A DNA stretch of 21,261 nt from an uncultured Oscillospiraceae bacterium (GTDB taxonomy: Bacteria; Bacillota; Clostridia; Oscillospirales; Ruminococcaceae): the NCBI GenBank assembly GCA_910578255.1, contig CAJTQM010000030.1, forward strand, positions 1 through 21,261, given 5' to 3'. The notes beneath the pieces were generated by a model, which saw only the letters and a program-made list of their open reading frames with translations, made no database searches and was not told where the DNA came from. This document shows, piece by piece, positions 6,786-15,965 of this stretch (positions are counted from its first letter, which is position 1; each line of letters opens with the position of its first letter). The translations under genes and the position numbers were made by a program.

Positions 6786-7076
6786 ATGGAAAAAACAAAA
6801 AAGACTTCAAAAAGCAGGCTGCTGAAAATTGCGGTTTGCCTTTTTATGGTGTACATCGTGTATTCCATTGTGGCGCAGCAGCTGGAAATACGCGAGCGAA
6901 AGATGCAGTTGGAATCGGTACAACTGCAGTGCCAGGAACAAAGCGAGGAAAACAAAGAGGTAGAGCGGCTGCTGGCCATGAGCGCCAATAAGGATTATAT
7001 CGAGCGGATCGCAAGAGAAAAGCTGGGCTATGCCTATCCGGACGAAAGGGTTTATATCGACAGTTCCAAAAATTGA
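6786..7076 (+). CDS. divIC: Septum formation initiator, DivIC/FtsB family
   Basis: A 96-residue bitopic protein: basic cytoplasmic N-terminus (1-11), one membrane span (about 12-30), a heptad-rich coiled coil with many Gln/Glu (about 31-65), and the C-terminal YIERIAREKLGYAYPDE motif that is the hallmark of the family. DivIC/FtsB joins FtsL and DivIB/FtsQ to activate septal wall synthesis at the division site. The ATG at 6786 has a GGGGGA site upstream. It lies between yabQ and the S1 gene as in Bacillus. Its stop codon lies about 55 bases before the next start. Confidence 0.92.
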   Translation: MEKTKKTSKSRLLKIAVCLFMVYIVYSIVAQQLEIRERKMQLESVQLQCQEQSEENKEVERLLAMSANKDYIERIAREKLGYAYPDERVYIDSSKN

Positions 7077-7129
7077 TCCCGCACGGGGTTTATTTTATGA
7101 TTTATTTTTTAAGGGAGGCTTTGCTTTTA

Positions 7130-7576
7130 ATGCAGCTTGCGGTTGGAAACATTGTGGAAGGTAAGGTAACAGGGATTACAAAATTCGGCGCTTTTGTCGA
7201 GTTGCCCGGGGGAAAAACCGGCATGGTACATATTTCGGAGGTGGCGCCGACCTATGTCAATGAAATTCGCGACCATGTAAGCGAAAATCAGGTGGTCAAG
7301 GTCAAGATCCTGAATATCACGGAGGAAGGGAAGATCAGCTTATCCATCAAACGGGCGATGGACAGGCCCGCCCCTGCTGCAAGGCGGTCTTCCGGGGGAG
7401 CAGGCCGGCTGGAGCGTCCGGATCAGTATGACTGGAACAGTAAAAAGAAAAACGAGAATCTTTCCTTTGAGGATATGCTCAGCAAATTTAAGCAGACCAG
7501 CGACGATAAGATGTCTGATTTGAAAAAATATAACGAGGGCAGGCGGCCTTCCGGGCGGAGAGGTTTTTCCAAATAA
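7130..7576 (+). CDS. yabR: S1-domain RNA-binding protein, YabR type
   Basis: A 148-residue protein. An S1/OB-fold domain fills residues 1-75, with GNIVEGKVTGITKFGAFVEL and then GMVHISEV, the standard S1 signature. The rest is a low-complexity basic tail (Ser/Lys/Arg/Gly) ending RRPSGRRGFSK. The YabR/GSP13 group associates with ribosomes or RNA. The ATG at 7130 is chosen because GGGAGG stands 11 bases upstream and the S1 domain begins at once; an upstream in-frame extension would add a hydrophobic stretch foreign to the family. It is last in the yabP-yabQ-divIC-yabR unit and is followed by a terminator. In Bacillus, spoIIE follows; here it does not. Confidence 0.9.
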   Translation: MQLAVGNIVEGKVTGITKFGAFVELPGGKTGMVHISEVAPTYVNEIRDHVSENQVVKVKILNITEEGKISLSIKRAMDRPAPAARRSSGGAGRLERPDQYDWNSKKKNENLSFEDMLSKFKQTSDDKMSDLKKYNEGRRPSGRRGFSK

Positions 7577-7608
7577 GCTTGCGTTCTTTGGCGTCAGTGC
7601 CGGAGGGG

Positions 7609-7640
7609 AGGCGCCCTTCGGCGCTTTTCTTTTTATTTTA
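7609..7640 (+). terminator. Terminator of the yabP-yabR operon
   Basis: AGGCGCC, CTTC loop, GGCGCTT (7 bp with one G-T pair), followed by a long T-rich run TTCTTTTTATTTT. Confidence 0.85.
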
Positions 7641-7668
7641 TACATTATGAAGAAAGAGGGTTTTGGGA

Positions 7669-8823
7669 ATGTTTTTCATTCATGGCGTACTGCATACAAT
7701 GGCCGGTCCGGTTTTAGAGGACGGTTTTTTCGAGATCCAGGGCGGAAAAATCGCTAAGGTTGGCCCCATGTCCCAGCTGGTTGGCGTACCGTCGGGGGCG
7801 GTGGACCTGAAGGGCGCGGTGGTCACCCCCGGCTTTATCGACGCCCACTGCCACATCGGCATTGAGGAGGATTCCATCGGGCCCATGGGCTCGGACTGCA
7901 ACGAGATGACCGACCCAAGCACCCCGCACCTGCGGGTGATCGACGCGGTCAACCCCAGAGAGCGTTGCTATTCCGAGGCGGTGGACGCGGGGGTCACCAC
8001 GGTGGTCACCTGCCCGGGCAGCGCCAACCCCATCGGCGGCACGATTCTGGCCATGAAGACGGTAGGAAGCCGGGTAGACGACATGGCGATTTTGGAAAAC
8101 GCTGGAATCAAGTTTGCTTTAGGCGAAAATCCCAAGCGGGTGTATCAGGGCAAAAAGCAGCTGCCCTCCACCCGGATGGGCACTGCCGCCGTCATTCGCG
8201 AGCAGCTGATCAAGGCCCAGAAATATCTGGAGAAAAAAGAGGCCGCGGCGGCGGATTCCTCCAAATCGGAGCCGGAATTTAACATGAAATGCGAGGCGCT
8301 GATTCCGCTTTTAAAGCGGGAGGTTAAGGCCCATTTTCACTGCCATCGGGCGGACGACATCTATACGGCCATCCGCCTGGGCCGGGAATTTTCGCTGGAT
8401 TATATCCTGGTTCACTGCACCGAAGGGCATCTGATCGCCGAGGATATTGCCAAGGAAGGGGTTCCCGCCATCTGCGGACCGCTTTTGACCACCCGGTCCA
8501 AGCCGGAACTTTCCAACTCCACCCAGGCAAATCCCGGCGCGCTGTCTAAGGCGGGGGTGCTGACCGCCATCTGCACCGACCACGACGTGATTCCCATGCC
8601 GCTTTTGCCCACCAGCGCCGGCTTTGCGGTGGGGGCCGGCATGGATTACGAGGAGGCGCTGCGCGCCATCACCATCAACCCGGCAAAAATCTGCAAGCTG
8701 GACGGCCGGGTCGGTTCGCTGGAAGAGGGAAAGGACGCGGATATCCTGGTGTTTGACGGGGACCCGCTGGCGGTGGCCAACAAGCCGAAAATGGTTTTTG
8801 TAAACGGCATACAGGTAAAATAA
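7669..8823 (+). CDS. Amidohydrolase, imidazolonepropionase-like (paralog A)
   Basis: A 384-residue metal-dependent amidohydrolase. The small beta domain (1-55) precedes the barrel, which opens with FIDAHCHIG (H60, H62). Later come GENPK (K156), HFHCHRADD (H224, H226), HCTEGH (H249) and CTDHD (D304), the usual metal and catalytic positions of this superfamily. KDADILVFDGDPL near 355-366 is the typical C-terminal return to the beta domain. Substrates are usually cyclic amides or acylated amino compounds; the real one is unknown. The ATG at 7669 has AGAGGG 8 bases upstream; a TTG two codons earlier is less likely. The fumarase alpha gene starts 13 bases later, so they form an operon. A clear paralog lies at 9812-10990. 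Confidence 0.88.
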   Translation: MFFIHGVLHTMAGPVLEDGFFEIQGGKIAKVGPMSQLVGVPSGAVDLKGAVVTPGFIDAHCHIGIEEDSIGPMGSDCNEMTDPSTPHLRVIDAVNPRERCYSEAVDAGVTTVVTCPGSANPIGGTILAMKTVGSRVDDMAILENAGIKFALGENPKRVYQGKKQLPSTRMGTAAVIREQLIKAQKYLEKKEAAAADSSKSEPEFNMKCEALIPLLKREVKAHFHCHRADDIYTAIRLGREFSLDYILVHCTEGHLIAEDIAKEGVPAICGPLLTTRSKPELSNSTQANPGALSKAGVLTAICTDHDVIPMPLLPTSAGFAVGAGMDYEEALRAITINPAKICKLDGRVGSLEEGKDADILVFDGDPLAVANKPKMVFVNGIQVK

Positions 8824-8836
8824 TAAGGATGGAAGG

Positions 8837-9688
8837 ATGTTTTCGGTGAGAGAAGTCGATGTAAAAAAGATTACGCAGCTGGTAAAAGAGCATTGCATCC
8901 GGGCCAATAAGATCCTGCCCTGCGATGTGGAATGCCGGATGCGGCAGGCCTGCAAAACGGAAACCAGCCCTTTGGGTCAGGAGATTTTAAAGGATCTGGT
9001 CACCAATTTTGAAGAGGCGAAGAAAATCGACGTGCCCATCTGCCAGGATACGGGCATGGCGGTGGTCTTTGTAGAACTGGGGCAGGAGGTCCATCTGGTG
9101 GGCGGTAACTTAAACGACGCCATCCACGAGGGGGTGGCCCAGGGCTATGTAGAGGGGCTTTTGCGCTGCTCGGTGGTCAGCGACCCCATCCGCCGGGTGA
9201 ACACCAACAACAATACGCCGGCCATTATCCACTTGAAGCTGGTGGAGGGGGACGGCTTAAAGATCACCGTTGCGCCCAAGGGCTTTGGCAGCGAGAACAT
9301 GAGCCGGATTAAAATGTTTACCCCGGCGGCGACCAAAGAGATGATTATGGATTTTGTCATTGATACCATCCAGCAGGCGGGGGCCAATCCCTGTCCGCCG
9401 ATGGTGGTGGGCGTAGGCATCGGCGGCGATTTTGAGGAGTGCGCGCTGCTGGCCAAAACCGCTTTGTGCCGCAGTTCGGATCTGCGCAACCCCGATCCCC
9501 TTTACGCCGAGATGGAGGAGGAGTTGCTGCGCCGGGCCAACCAGACCGACGTAGGTCCCCAGGGCTTTGGCGGCAGTACCACGGCGCTGTGTGTGAACAT
9601 CGAGACCTACGGCACCCATATTGCCGGCCTTCCGGTGGCGGTAAACATCGGATGTCACGTGACCCGCCACAGTTCGTTCGAATTGTAA
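8837..9688 (+). CDS. Class I fumarate hydratase, alpha (N-terminal) subunit
   Basis: A 283-residue protein matching the N-terminal half of iron-sulfur fumarases and L-tartrate dehydratase (fumA/ttdA family), which add or remove water across fumarate-like substrates. The three cluster cysteines of the family appear in place: C69 in CQDTG, C186 in NPCPP just before VGVGIGG, and C273 in NIGCHVTRHS. GSENMSRIKMF is also typical. The ATG at 8837 has AAGGA upstream. In two-subunit members the beta gene normally follows at once. Here the gene ends and a strong terminator starts 18 bases later, so the beta partner must be elsewhere or lost. Fumarase versus tartrate dehydratase cannot be decided. Confidence 0.9.
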   Translation: MFSVREVDVKKITQLVKEHCIRANKILPCDVECRMRQACKTETSPLGQEILKDLVTNFEEAKKIDVPICQDTGMAVVFVELGQEVHLVGGNLNDAIHEGVAQGYVEGLLRCSVVSDPIRRVNTNNNTPAIIHLKLVEGDGLKITVAPKGFGSENMSRIKMFTPAATKEMIMDFVIDTIQQAGANPCPPMVVGVGIGGDFEECALLAKTALCRSSDLRNPDPLYAEMEEELLRRANQTDVGPQGFGGSTTALCVNIETYGTHIAGLPVAVNIGCHVTRHSSFEL

Positions 9689-9706
9689 TCAGTTTATCCG
9701 CAGAAG

Positions 9707-9736
9707 AAAAAAGCCGCTCGTATGAGCGGCTTTTTT
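9707..9736. terminator. Bidirectional terminator after the fumarase alpha gene
   Basis: AAAAAAGCCGCTC / GAGCGGCTTTTTT, 13-bp perfect stem with GTAT loop. It serves the fumarase alpha gene (+) and the convergent amidohydrolase B (-). Confidence 0.92.
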
Positions 9737-9811
9737 GTAGACTCGGGACAAAAACCGGTGGGGCATACGCACTTTCGCGGCAAAAAAAGGATGGGCGCAA
9801 AAGCCGCCGAT

Positions 9812-10990
9812 TTATTCCCGCTTACTTTCCGGCTCGTCCAGTCGATAGGCGATCTGACCTTCCACAATCGTGTACAAGGTTTTGGTAAAGACCTCCATCG
9901 GGTTGCCGTCGAAAATCGCCAGGTCCCCGTCTTTGCCCGGCTCGATGGTTCCCACCCGGTCCTCGATCCCGCAGATTTGGGCTGGATTGCAGGTGATCGC
10001 CTCCAGGGCGCGGTCCACCCCCAGCCCCTCCTTAGCGGCAAAGCCTGCGCAGATGGGCAGGTACTGGATGCGCGTCACCGGATGGTCGGTGGTGATGGCT
10101 ACCAGCACCCCCGCCTTTTGCAGAATGCCTGGCGTTTTAAAGTCCATGTTCTGCACCTCGATTTTGTTGCGGGAAGATAAGGTGGGCCCCACGATGGCGG
10201 GGCATCCCGCTTCCTGGATTTCCCCGGCGATCAGATGCCCTTCGGTGCAGTGGTCCAGCGTCAGGCGAAGGTTCCACTCTTTTGCGATGCGGATGGCGGT
10301 TAAAATATCGTCCGCCCGGTGGACATGGGCTTTCAGGGGAATCTGCCCCTCCAAAACCGGCAGCCAGCATTCCAGCTGAAAATCCGTCTCAAAGTCCTCG
10401 CCGTTTTGCGCCGCCTGTTTTTTACGCGACTGATAGTTTTTTGCTTTTGCCAGTTCCTGACGCAGCATGGCGCCGACGGACATGCGGGTTGAGGGCATTT
10501 TTCCCTGTCCGCTGTAATTGGTTTTGGGATTTTCGCCAAAGGCCACCTTCATCGCCGCCGGTTCCTTGACAATCATCCGGTCAATCACCCGACCGTAGGT
10601 CTTCATGGCCAAAAACTGGCCGCCCACGATATTGGAACTACCCGGCCCCGCCATCACCGTTGTAATGCCGGCGCTCAGCGCGTTGTGAAAGGCCGAATCC
10701 ATGGGATTCACCGCGTCCAGCGCCTTGAGATAGGGGGTTAGCGGCTGGTTGACCTCATTGCAGTCGTCCCCTTCAAAGCCCTTTTTTTCCTCGGTAATGC
10801 CGATGTGGCAGTGGGCCTCGATGAGGCCGGGCAGCACCCATCCGCCCTTGGCGTCGATGACCTGTGCCTTTTTCGGGCAGGGAACCTTTTCCCCCGCCTC
10901 ACGAATTTTTCCGTTTTCGATCAGTACCTGGCCGTTTTCCCAAACCGGACCGGCCATGGTGAAAATACGGCCGTTTTTTACGTACAGCAT
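9812..10990 (-). CDS. Amidohydrolase, imidazolonepropionase-like (paralog B)
   Basis: A 392-residue paralog of the enzyme at 7669-8823. The two align almost without gaps for the first 220 residues, and the metal motifs fall at the same numbers: AHCHIG (H60, H62), GENPK (K156), AHVHRADD (H222, H224), HCTEGH (H247), TTDHP (D302). Compared with A it lacks two residues in the HxH...RADD strand and has a slightly longer charged C-terminus. The ATG at 10990 is preceded by AGGAGGGG; longer N-terminal versions are rejected. It points toward the fumarase gene with a shared terminator between. It may be read through from radC, as no clear terminator separates them. Confidence 0.88.
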   Translation of the reverse strand: MLYVKNGRIFTMAGPVWENGQVLIENGKIREAGEKVPCPKKAQVIDAKGGWVLPGLIEAHCHIGITEEKKGFEGDDCNEVNQPLTPYLKALDAVNPMDSAFHNALSAGITTVMAGPGSSNIVGGQFLAMKTYGRVIDRMIVKEPAAMKVAFGENPKTNYSGQGKMPSTRMSVGAMLRQELAKAKNYQSRKKQAAQNGEDFETDFQLECWLPVLEGQIPLKAHVHRADDILTAIRIAKEWNLRLTLDHCTEGHLIAGEIQEAGCPAIVGPTLSSRNKIEVQNMDFKTPGILQKAGVLVAITTDHPVTRIQYLPICAGFAAKEGLGVDRALEAITCNPAQICGIEDRVGTIEPGKDGDLAIFDGNPMEVFTKTLYTIVEGQIAYRLDEPESKRE

Positions 10991-11002
10991 ACGGCAGCCC
11001 CT

Positions 11003-11019
11003 CCTTTGCATTTCAAAGG
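11003..11019 (-). promoter_or_regulatory. Hairpin partly covering the ribosome site of amidohydrolase B
   Basis: In the leftward transcript CCTTTG-AAATG-CAAAGG forms a 6-bp stem whose right arm overlaps the AAAGGAGG Shine-Dalgarno sequence. It could reduce translation. Confidence 0.35.
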
Positions 11020-11065
11020 TAGTATGCCGTTTTGCGCCGCCAAACATACCGTTTTCGCCGAAAAA

Positions 11066-11749
11066 CTAGCCAAAATGTAAAAATCCCGATTGGGCCAGCG
11101 AGACAAAATCATCCCCCGCCACAATGATGTGGTCGCGCAGGGTGATTTCCAGCACCTGTGCCATTTCAAAAAGCTGCCGGGTCATCAGAATATCCGTGTC
11201 AGAGGGCAGCGCTGTGCCGTAGGGATGGTTGTGGCCCAAAATGATGGTGGAGGCCGAGCACTGAAGTGCCTGCTGCAAAATTTGGCGCGGATGAAAGTTC
11301 ACCCGGCTCAAGCTTCCTTCGCTGACCAGTACACAGTTTAACAGCTTGCGTTTGTTGTCCAGGCATAAAAGGTAGACCCGCTCGTTGGTAACGCCGATAT
11401 ATTTGGACAACAAAAAAGCGCCGGCCTTTTCCACCGAGTCCAAAATCAGACCCGGATCGTTGCGGTCGCCCAGGTAGGCGCCTGCCAGCTGAGGGATCAT
11501 TTTAATGAGCGTTGCGGAATTATCGCTGATTCCCTGCGCTTTTAAAAGGTCCTCGTAAGAGGCGTCGAATACACCGGATAAAGAGCCGAACTGCTTAAGC
11601 AGGCTGTGGGCAAGACTGTTGGTATCCTTTTGGGGAATGCTGTAAAAAAGCAGCAGTTCCAGCATCTCATGTTTTTCAAAGCCTTCGAAACCCGTCTGGC
11701 GAAAGCGTTCCTTCAGCCGACGGCGATGCCCCTGGTGATTATGCTCCAT
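11066..11749 (-). CDS. radC: RadC family JAB-domain protein
   Basis: A 227-residue protein of typical RadC length. The N-terminal helical region (1-90) includes GISDNSATLI, a helix-hairpin-helix-like stretch. The C-terminal JAB/MPN domain has the metalloprotease-like set E144 (VSEGSLSR), H173-N-H175-P and D184. RadC proteins are widely called DNA repair proteins, but the biochemical role is unsettled. The ATG at 11749 has GGAGGG six bases upstream and overlaps the end of the pseudouridine synthase gene by 11 bases, implying translational coupling. It is the third gene of the dacF-rlu-radC operon. Confidence 0.93.
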   Translation of the reverse strand: MEHNHQGHRRRLKERFRQTGFEGFEKHEMLELLLFYSIPQKDTNSLAHSLLKQFGSLSGVFDASYEDLLKAQGISDNSATLIKMIPQLAGAYLGDRNDPGLILDSVEKAGAFLLSKYIGVTNERVYLLCLDNKRKLLNCVLVSEGSLSRVNFHPRQILQQALQCSASTIILGHNHPYGTALPSDTDILMTRQLFEMAQVLEITLRDHIIVAGDDFVSLAQSGFLHFG

Positions 11750-12734
11750 TTTTTCCCTCCTGCCGCTTGAAAAGGGCCGCCACTTCGGGGAAAAGCGCCG
11801 TTACAAAATCCACCTGGGGAACGGTGACGGTTTTTCCGTTTAAATAGCCTAAAGGTCCATCGGATTCGGAAAAGGAAAAACGCACCTGATAGGCGCACAG
11901 CGCCTGAAAGCGGTAGCCAAGTTGCTGGTCCGTGTTTTTGCCGTATTTGCCGTCCCCCAACAGCGGATGGCCCAGATACGCCATGTGGGCGCGGATCTGA
12001 TGGGTCCGGCCGGTGAGAAGACCGACCTGCAGCAAGGACAGATCCTTTTTCTGCGCCAATACCCGGTATGCGGTCTGGATGGTTCTGCCGCCGGGAACCG
12101 GCTGCGGGTACACCCGCACCTGGTTTTTGTCCGCGTCCTTTTTTAGATAGGCGGTCAGCGTTTCTTCCCGCTGCGGCATTTTGCCGTGAACCACGCAAAG
12201 ATAGCGCTTTTGCAGTTCCCGATCCCGGATTCGCTGATTTAATTCCCGCAGCGCCGTGGCGTTTTTCGCCGCCAGCACAATGCCGGAGGTGTTGCGGTCG
12301 ATGCGGTTGCAAAGCGCCGGGACAAAGGAATTTTCCTGCGCGGGGTCATATTCTTTTTTCTCGTATAGATATTTTAAAATCCGGTTGATCAGTGTGTCCC
12401 AAACCTCTTTGTCATCCGCGTGGACGATCAGACCGGCGGGTTTATTGACCACGAGGATATTCTCGTCCTCGTACAAAAGGTCCAGCTGGGCGGGCGCGTG
12501 GAAAAACGCTTCGTCGGCCCCGGGTGGAGAAAAAAACTCGTCGTTTATATATAGTTCCAGCAGATCGCCCTCCCGCAGCCGATCGGAAATTTGGCAGCGC
12601 TGATGGTTTCTCTTGATCCGTTTTAGGCGGATGTATTTGTACAAAAGCGCTGCGGGAAGAAGAGGCACCGCTTTGGTCAGAAATTTATCCAGACGCTGTC
12701 CGGCGTCGTTTTGGGAAATCAAAAAGGTCTTCAT
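11739..12734 (-). CDS. RluA-family 23S rRNA/tRNA pseudouridine synthase
   Basis: A 331-residue protein. An S4-like N-terminal segment (about 10-70) precedes the catalytic domain, whose motif II is NRIDRNTSGIVLAAK with catalytic aspartate D146. Downstream VGLLTGRTHQIRAHMAYLGHPLLGD is the second family signature. The enzyme isomerises specific uridines in RNA; the exact site (RluC-, RluD- or other) cannot be told. The ATG at 12734 is chosen because a GGGGGACAGG site precedes it and it lies 16 bases after the dacF stop. A longer frame would extend into dacF. Confidence 0.92.
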   Translation of the reverse strand: MKTFLISQNDAGQRLDKFLTKAVPLLPAALLYKYIRLKRIKRNHQRCQISDRLREGDLLELYINDEFFSPPGADEAFFHAPAQLDLLYEDENILVVNKPAGLIVHADDKEVWDTLINRILKYLYEKKEYDPAQENSFVPALCNRIDRNTSGIVLAAKNATALRELNQRIRDRELQKRYLCVVHGKMPQREETLTAYLKKDADKNQVRVYPQPVPGGRTIQTAYRVLAQKKDLSLLQVGLLTGRTHQIRAHMAYLGHPLLGDGKYGKNTDQQLGYRFQALCAYQVRFSFSESDGPLGYLNGKTVTVPQVDFVTALFPEVAALFKRQEGKNGA

Positions 12735-12750
12735 CCTGTCCCCCGTCCTG

Positions 12751-14280
12751 TTAACGTCTGCCCTTGCGGGCGGCGGTAGCGGTCCGCCCGATTCGGGAAT
12801 ACGGCTGCTGAGAGCCGGGCTGGATATAAATCTGCACCGGTCCCGGCTGCCGGGTACCGCGCGCCCTTTCCTGTTCGATTCTCTTGCGGGCACGCAGAAT
12901 GGCCACCTGCCGCGCCCGCTGCTCGGCCGCCTGTTTTGCCTCCAGCTTTTCCCGGCGGCGCTGGCGGCGCTTTCTTTTTCTGTGGTGCAAAAAGCAGCGC
13001 AGCCACGCGGCCAAAAGGACTAGAACCGCGCATCCGGCGACTACCGCCAGGGTGATTCCCACCCATTTGAGGGTCGCCAGCAGATTTTTCCAAAACACGC
13101 TGTTGTCCTTTACCGGAAGTCCCGTGGCCTCGTCCAGCGTTTGCTGTACCGTGTCGGTCAGCGAAAATTGCAGCGGAAAGCTGCCCAGATCTTCGTACAT
13201 GCTGCCGCTTTGCGCTTTCAGCGAAACTTTTAAAGAGGGGATCACGTCTTCGCCCAGATGGTAGACTTCGGGCACCTGGTATTCCAAGGAAAGATCGTCG
13301 GCGCTGTACTGCTTGTGCAAAAGCAGGTCGATGCTGTTATCCGGATAGATGCGCACCTCCTGCACCTGGGTTTCCCCGTCCATCACCGGGATTACAAAGC
13401 CCTTTAAATGGAGTTTGGAGAGGGTCACCTTGTCAAAAGAATCAAAGCAGTAATCAAACAGCGCCGCGGTGTCCTCGTACTTTTCGTATTTCTGGCTGCC
13501 CATGGTGATGCAGATCAATTCCGTATCGCCGCGTTTGGCGCTGGTTGCCGAGGTGTGCCGCGCCTCGTCGGTATAGCCCAGTTTGCCGCCGGTACACCCT
13601 TCGTAGGTGAACTGAGACTCGACAAACATGCTGTGCTGGGTGCCCATCTGCCGGGCCTTTGCCTGCTTATTGGTGGGCTGAATGGTATATTCCTCTGCCT
13701 TCCAGTATTCCCGAAAGCCTGGAACGCCCAGAGCGTATCGGGTAATCAGCGCCATATCATAGGCGGTGGTATAATGGTCCGTATTGTGCAGGCCGTTGGC
13801 GTTGGCAAAATGGGTGTTGACCGCGCCGATTTCCTTGGCCTTTTCATTCATCATCGCCACAAACTGGTCGATGCTGCCGGCGACACATTCAGCCACGCCG
13901 TTGGCCGCGTCGTTGGCCGAGGCGACCATAGTGGCGTACATCAGGTCCCGAAGAGAAATTTGCTCGCCCTCGGTTAAGGCGATATGGGTGCTGTTGGGGT
14001 CGATGGAATGGGTCGCTTCATAACTCATGGTATGGATTTTGTCCGGGTCGCTGTTTTCCAGTGCCAGCAGCACCGTCATGATCTTGGTGATGCTGGCCGG
14101 GTACATCATGTGGTCCATCCCCTTTTCCACCAGCACCTGGCCGGTGGCGGCGTCCATCACCACCGAGGTCTGGCTGGCGGTAGCCGGCGGCGTTTCCCCA
14201 TAAGCTGCCCAGACGGTGGACGGCCAAAGCAGCGCACCGATGAAAATCCATAGGAAAAAAAAGCAGATGTATCGCTTCAT
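12751..14280 (-). CDS. dacF: D-alanyl-D-alanine carboxypeptidase, DacF/PBP5-type
   Basis: A 509-residue penicillin-binding protein. The signal peptide spans about 1-26 (WAAYG cleavage region). Active-site motifs: S63-x-x-K66 (PASITKIMT), S121-A-N123 (VASANDAANG), and, where KTG is expected, K233-L234-G235 (GGKLGYTDEA). A beta-rich C-terminal domain follows (about 285-390), then a membrane helix (about 404-428) and an ~80-residue very basic Arg/Lys/Gln tail predicted to be cytoplasmic. Most PBP5-type enzymes instead end in an amphipathic anchor. The enzyme would trim the terminal D-Ala of peptidoglycan stem peptides. The ATG at 14280 has CGGAG upstream and a strong promoter. The gene name is by similarity only. 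Confidence 0.9.
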   Translation of the reverse strand: MKRYICFFFLWIFIGALLWPSTVWAAYGETPPATASQTSVVMDAATGQVLVEKGMDHMMYPASITKIMTVLLALENSDPDKIHTMSYEATHSIDPNSTHIALTEGEQISLRDLMYATMVASANDAANGVAECVAGSIDQFVAMMNEKAKEIGAVNTHFANANGLHNTDHYTTAYDMALITRYALGVPGFREYWKAEEYTIQPTNKQAKARQMGTQHSMFVESQFTYEGCTGGKLGYTDEARHTSATSAKRGDTELICITMGSQKYEKYEDTAALFDYCFDSFDKVTLSKLHLKGFVIPVMDGETQVQEVRIYPDNSIDLLLHKQYSADDLSLEYQVPEVYHLGEDVIPSLKVSLKAQSGSMYEDLGSFPLQFSLTDTVQQTLDEATGLPVKDNSVFWKNLLATLKWVGITLAVVAGCAVLVLLAAWLRCFLHHRKRKRRQRRREKLEAKQAAEQRARQVAILRARKRIEQERARGTRQPGPVQIYIQPGSQQPYSRIGRTATAARKGRR

Positions 14281-14356
14281 TTTTTATACTCCGTTTGCGC
14301 ATTTACTCTTTATGCTTTAGAAAAGTTTGGGACAAATGGTCCTTCGACATCCTATT

Positions 14357-14385
14357 ATTATAGCAAAAAATGCCTCTGTTGCCAA
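14357..14385 (-). promoter_or_regulatory. Promoter for dacF operon
   Basis: Leftward: TTGGCA (14385-14380), 17 bp, perfect TATAAT (14362-14357) with a TGC extended element. Confidence 0.8.
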
Positions 14386-14447
14386 GTAAGTGCCGGAATT
14401 TTCAGCCGTCCTTCACAAAAAAGGGAGGAGAAAATGGCTGATGCCGC

Positions 14448-14476
14448 TTGCCATCCTGGGTAAAATATAGTATAAT
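14448..14476 (+). promoter_or_regulatory. Promoter for asnS
   Basis: TTGCCA (14448-14453), 17 bp, perfect TATAAT (14471-14476). The leader is about 55 bases, too short for a T-box. Confidence 0.8.
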
Positions 14477-14538
14477 GCCAACTAAAATTATACGCTTGGC
14501 TTTGTATTTTCCTATTTTATCGGACGGAGGTCTTTTTC

Positions 14539-15933
<1,395 letters not shown>

Positions 15934-15965
15934 CCTTCCAAAAAGCAGGATTTCCCGCAAAATAT

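Noticed and set aside
8311..8955. Leftward open frame opposite amidohydrolase A and the fumarase start
   Set aside because: Covers two well-supported genes on the other strand and has no recognisable domain.
14477..14538. T-box leader for asnS (and for leuA at 3296-3350)
   Set aside because: Both leaders are about 50-60 bases, with no T-box sequence or stem I structure.
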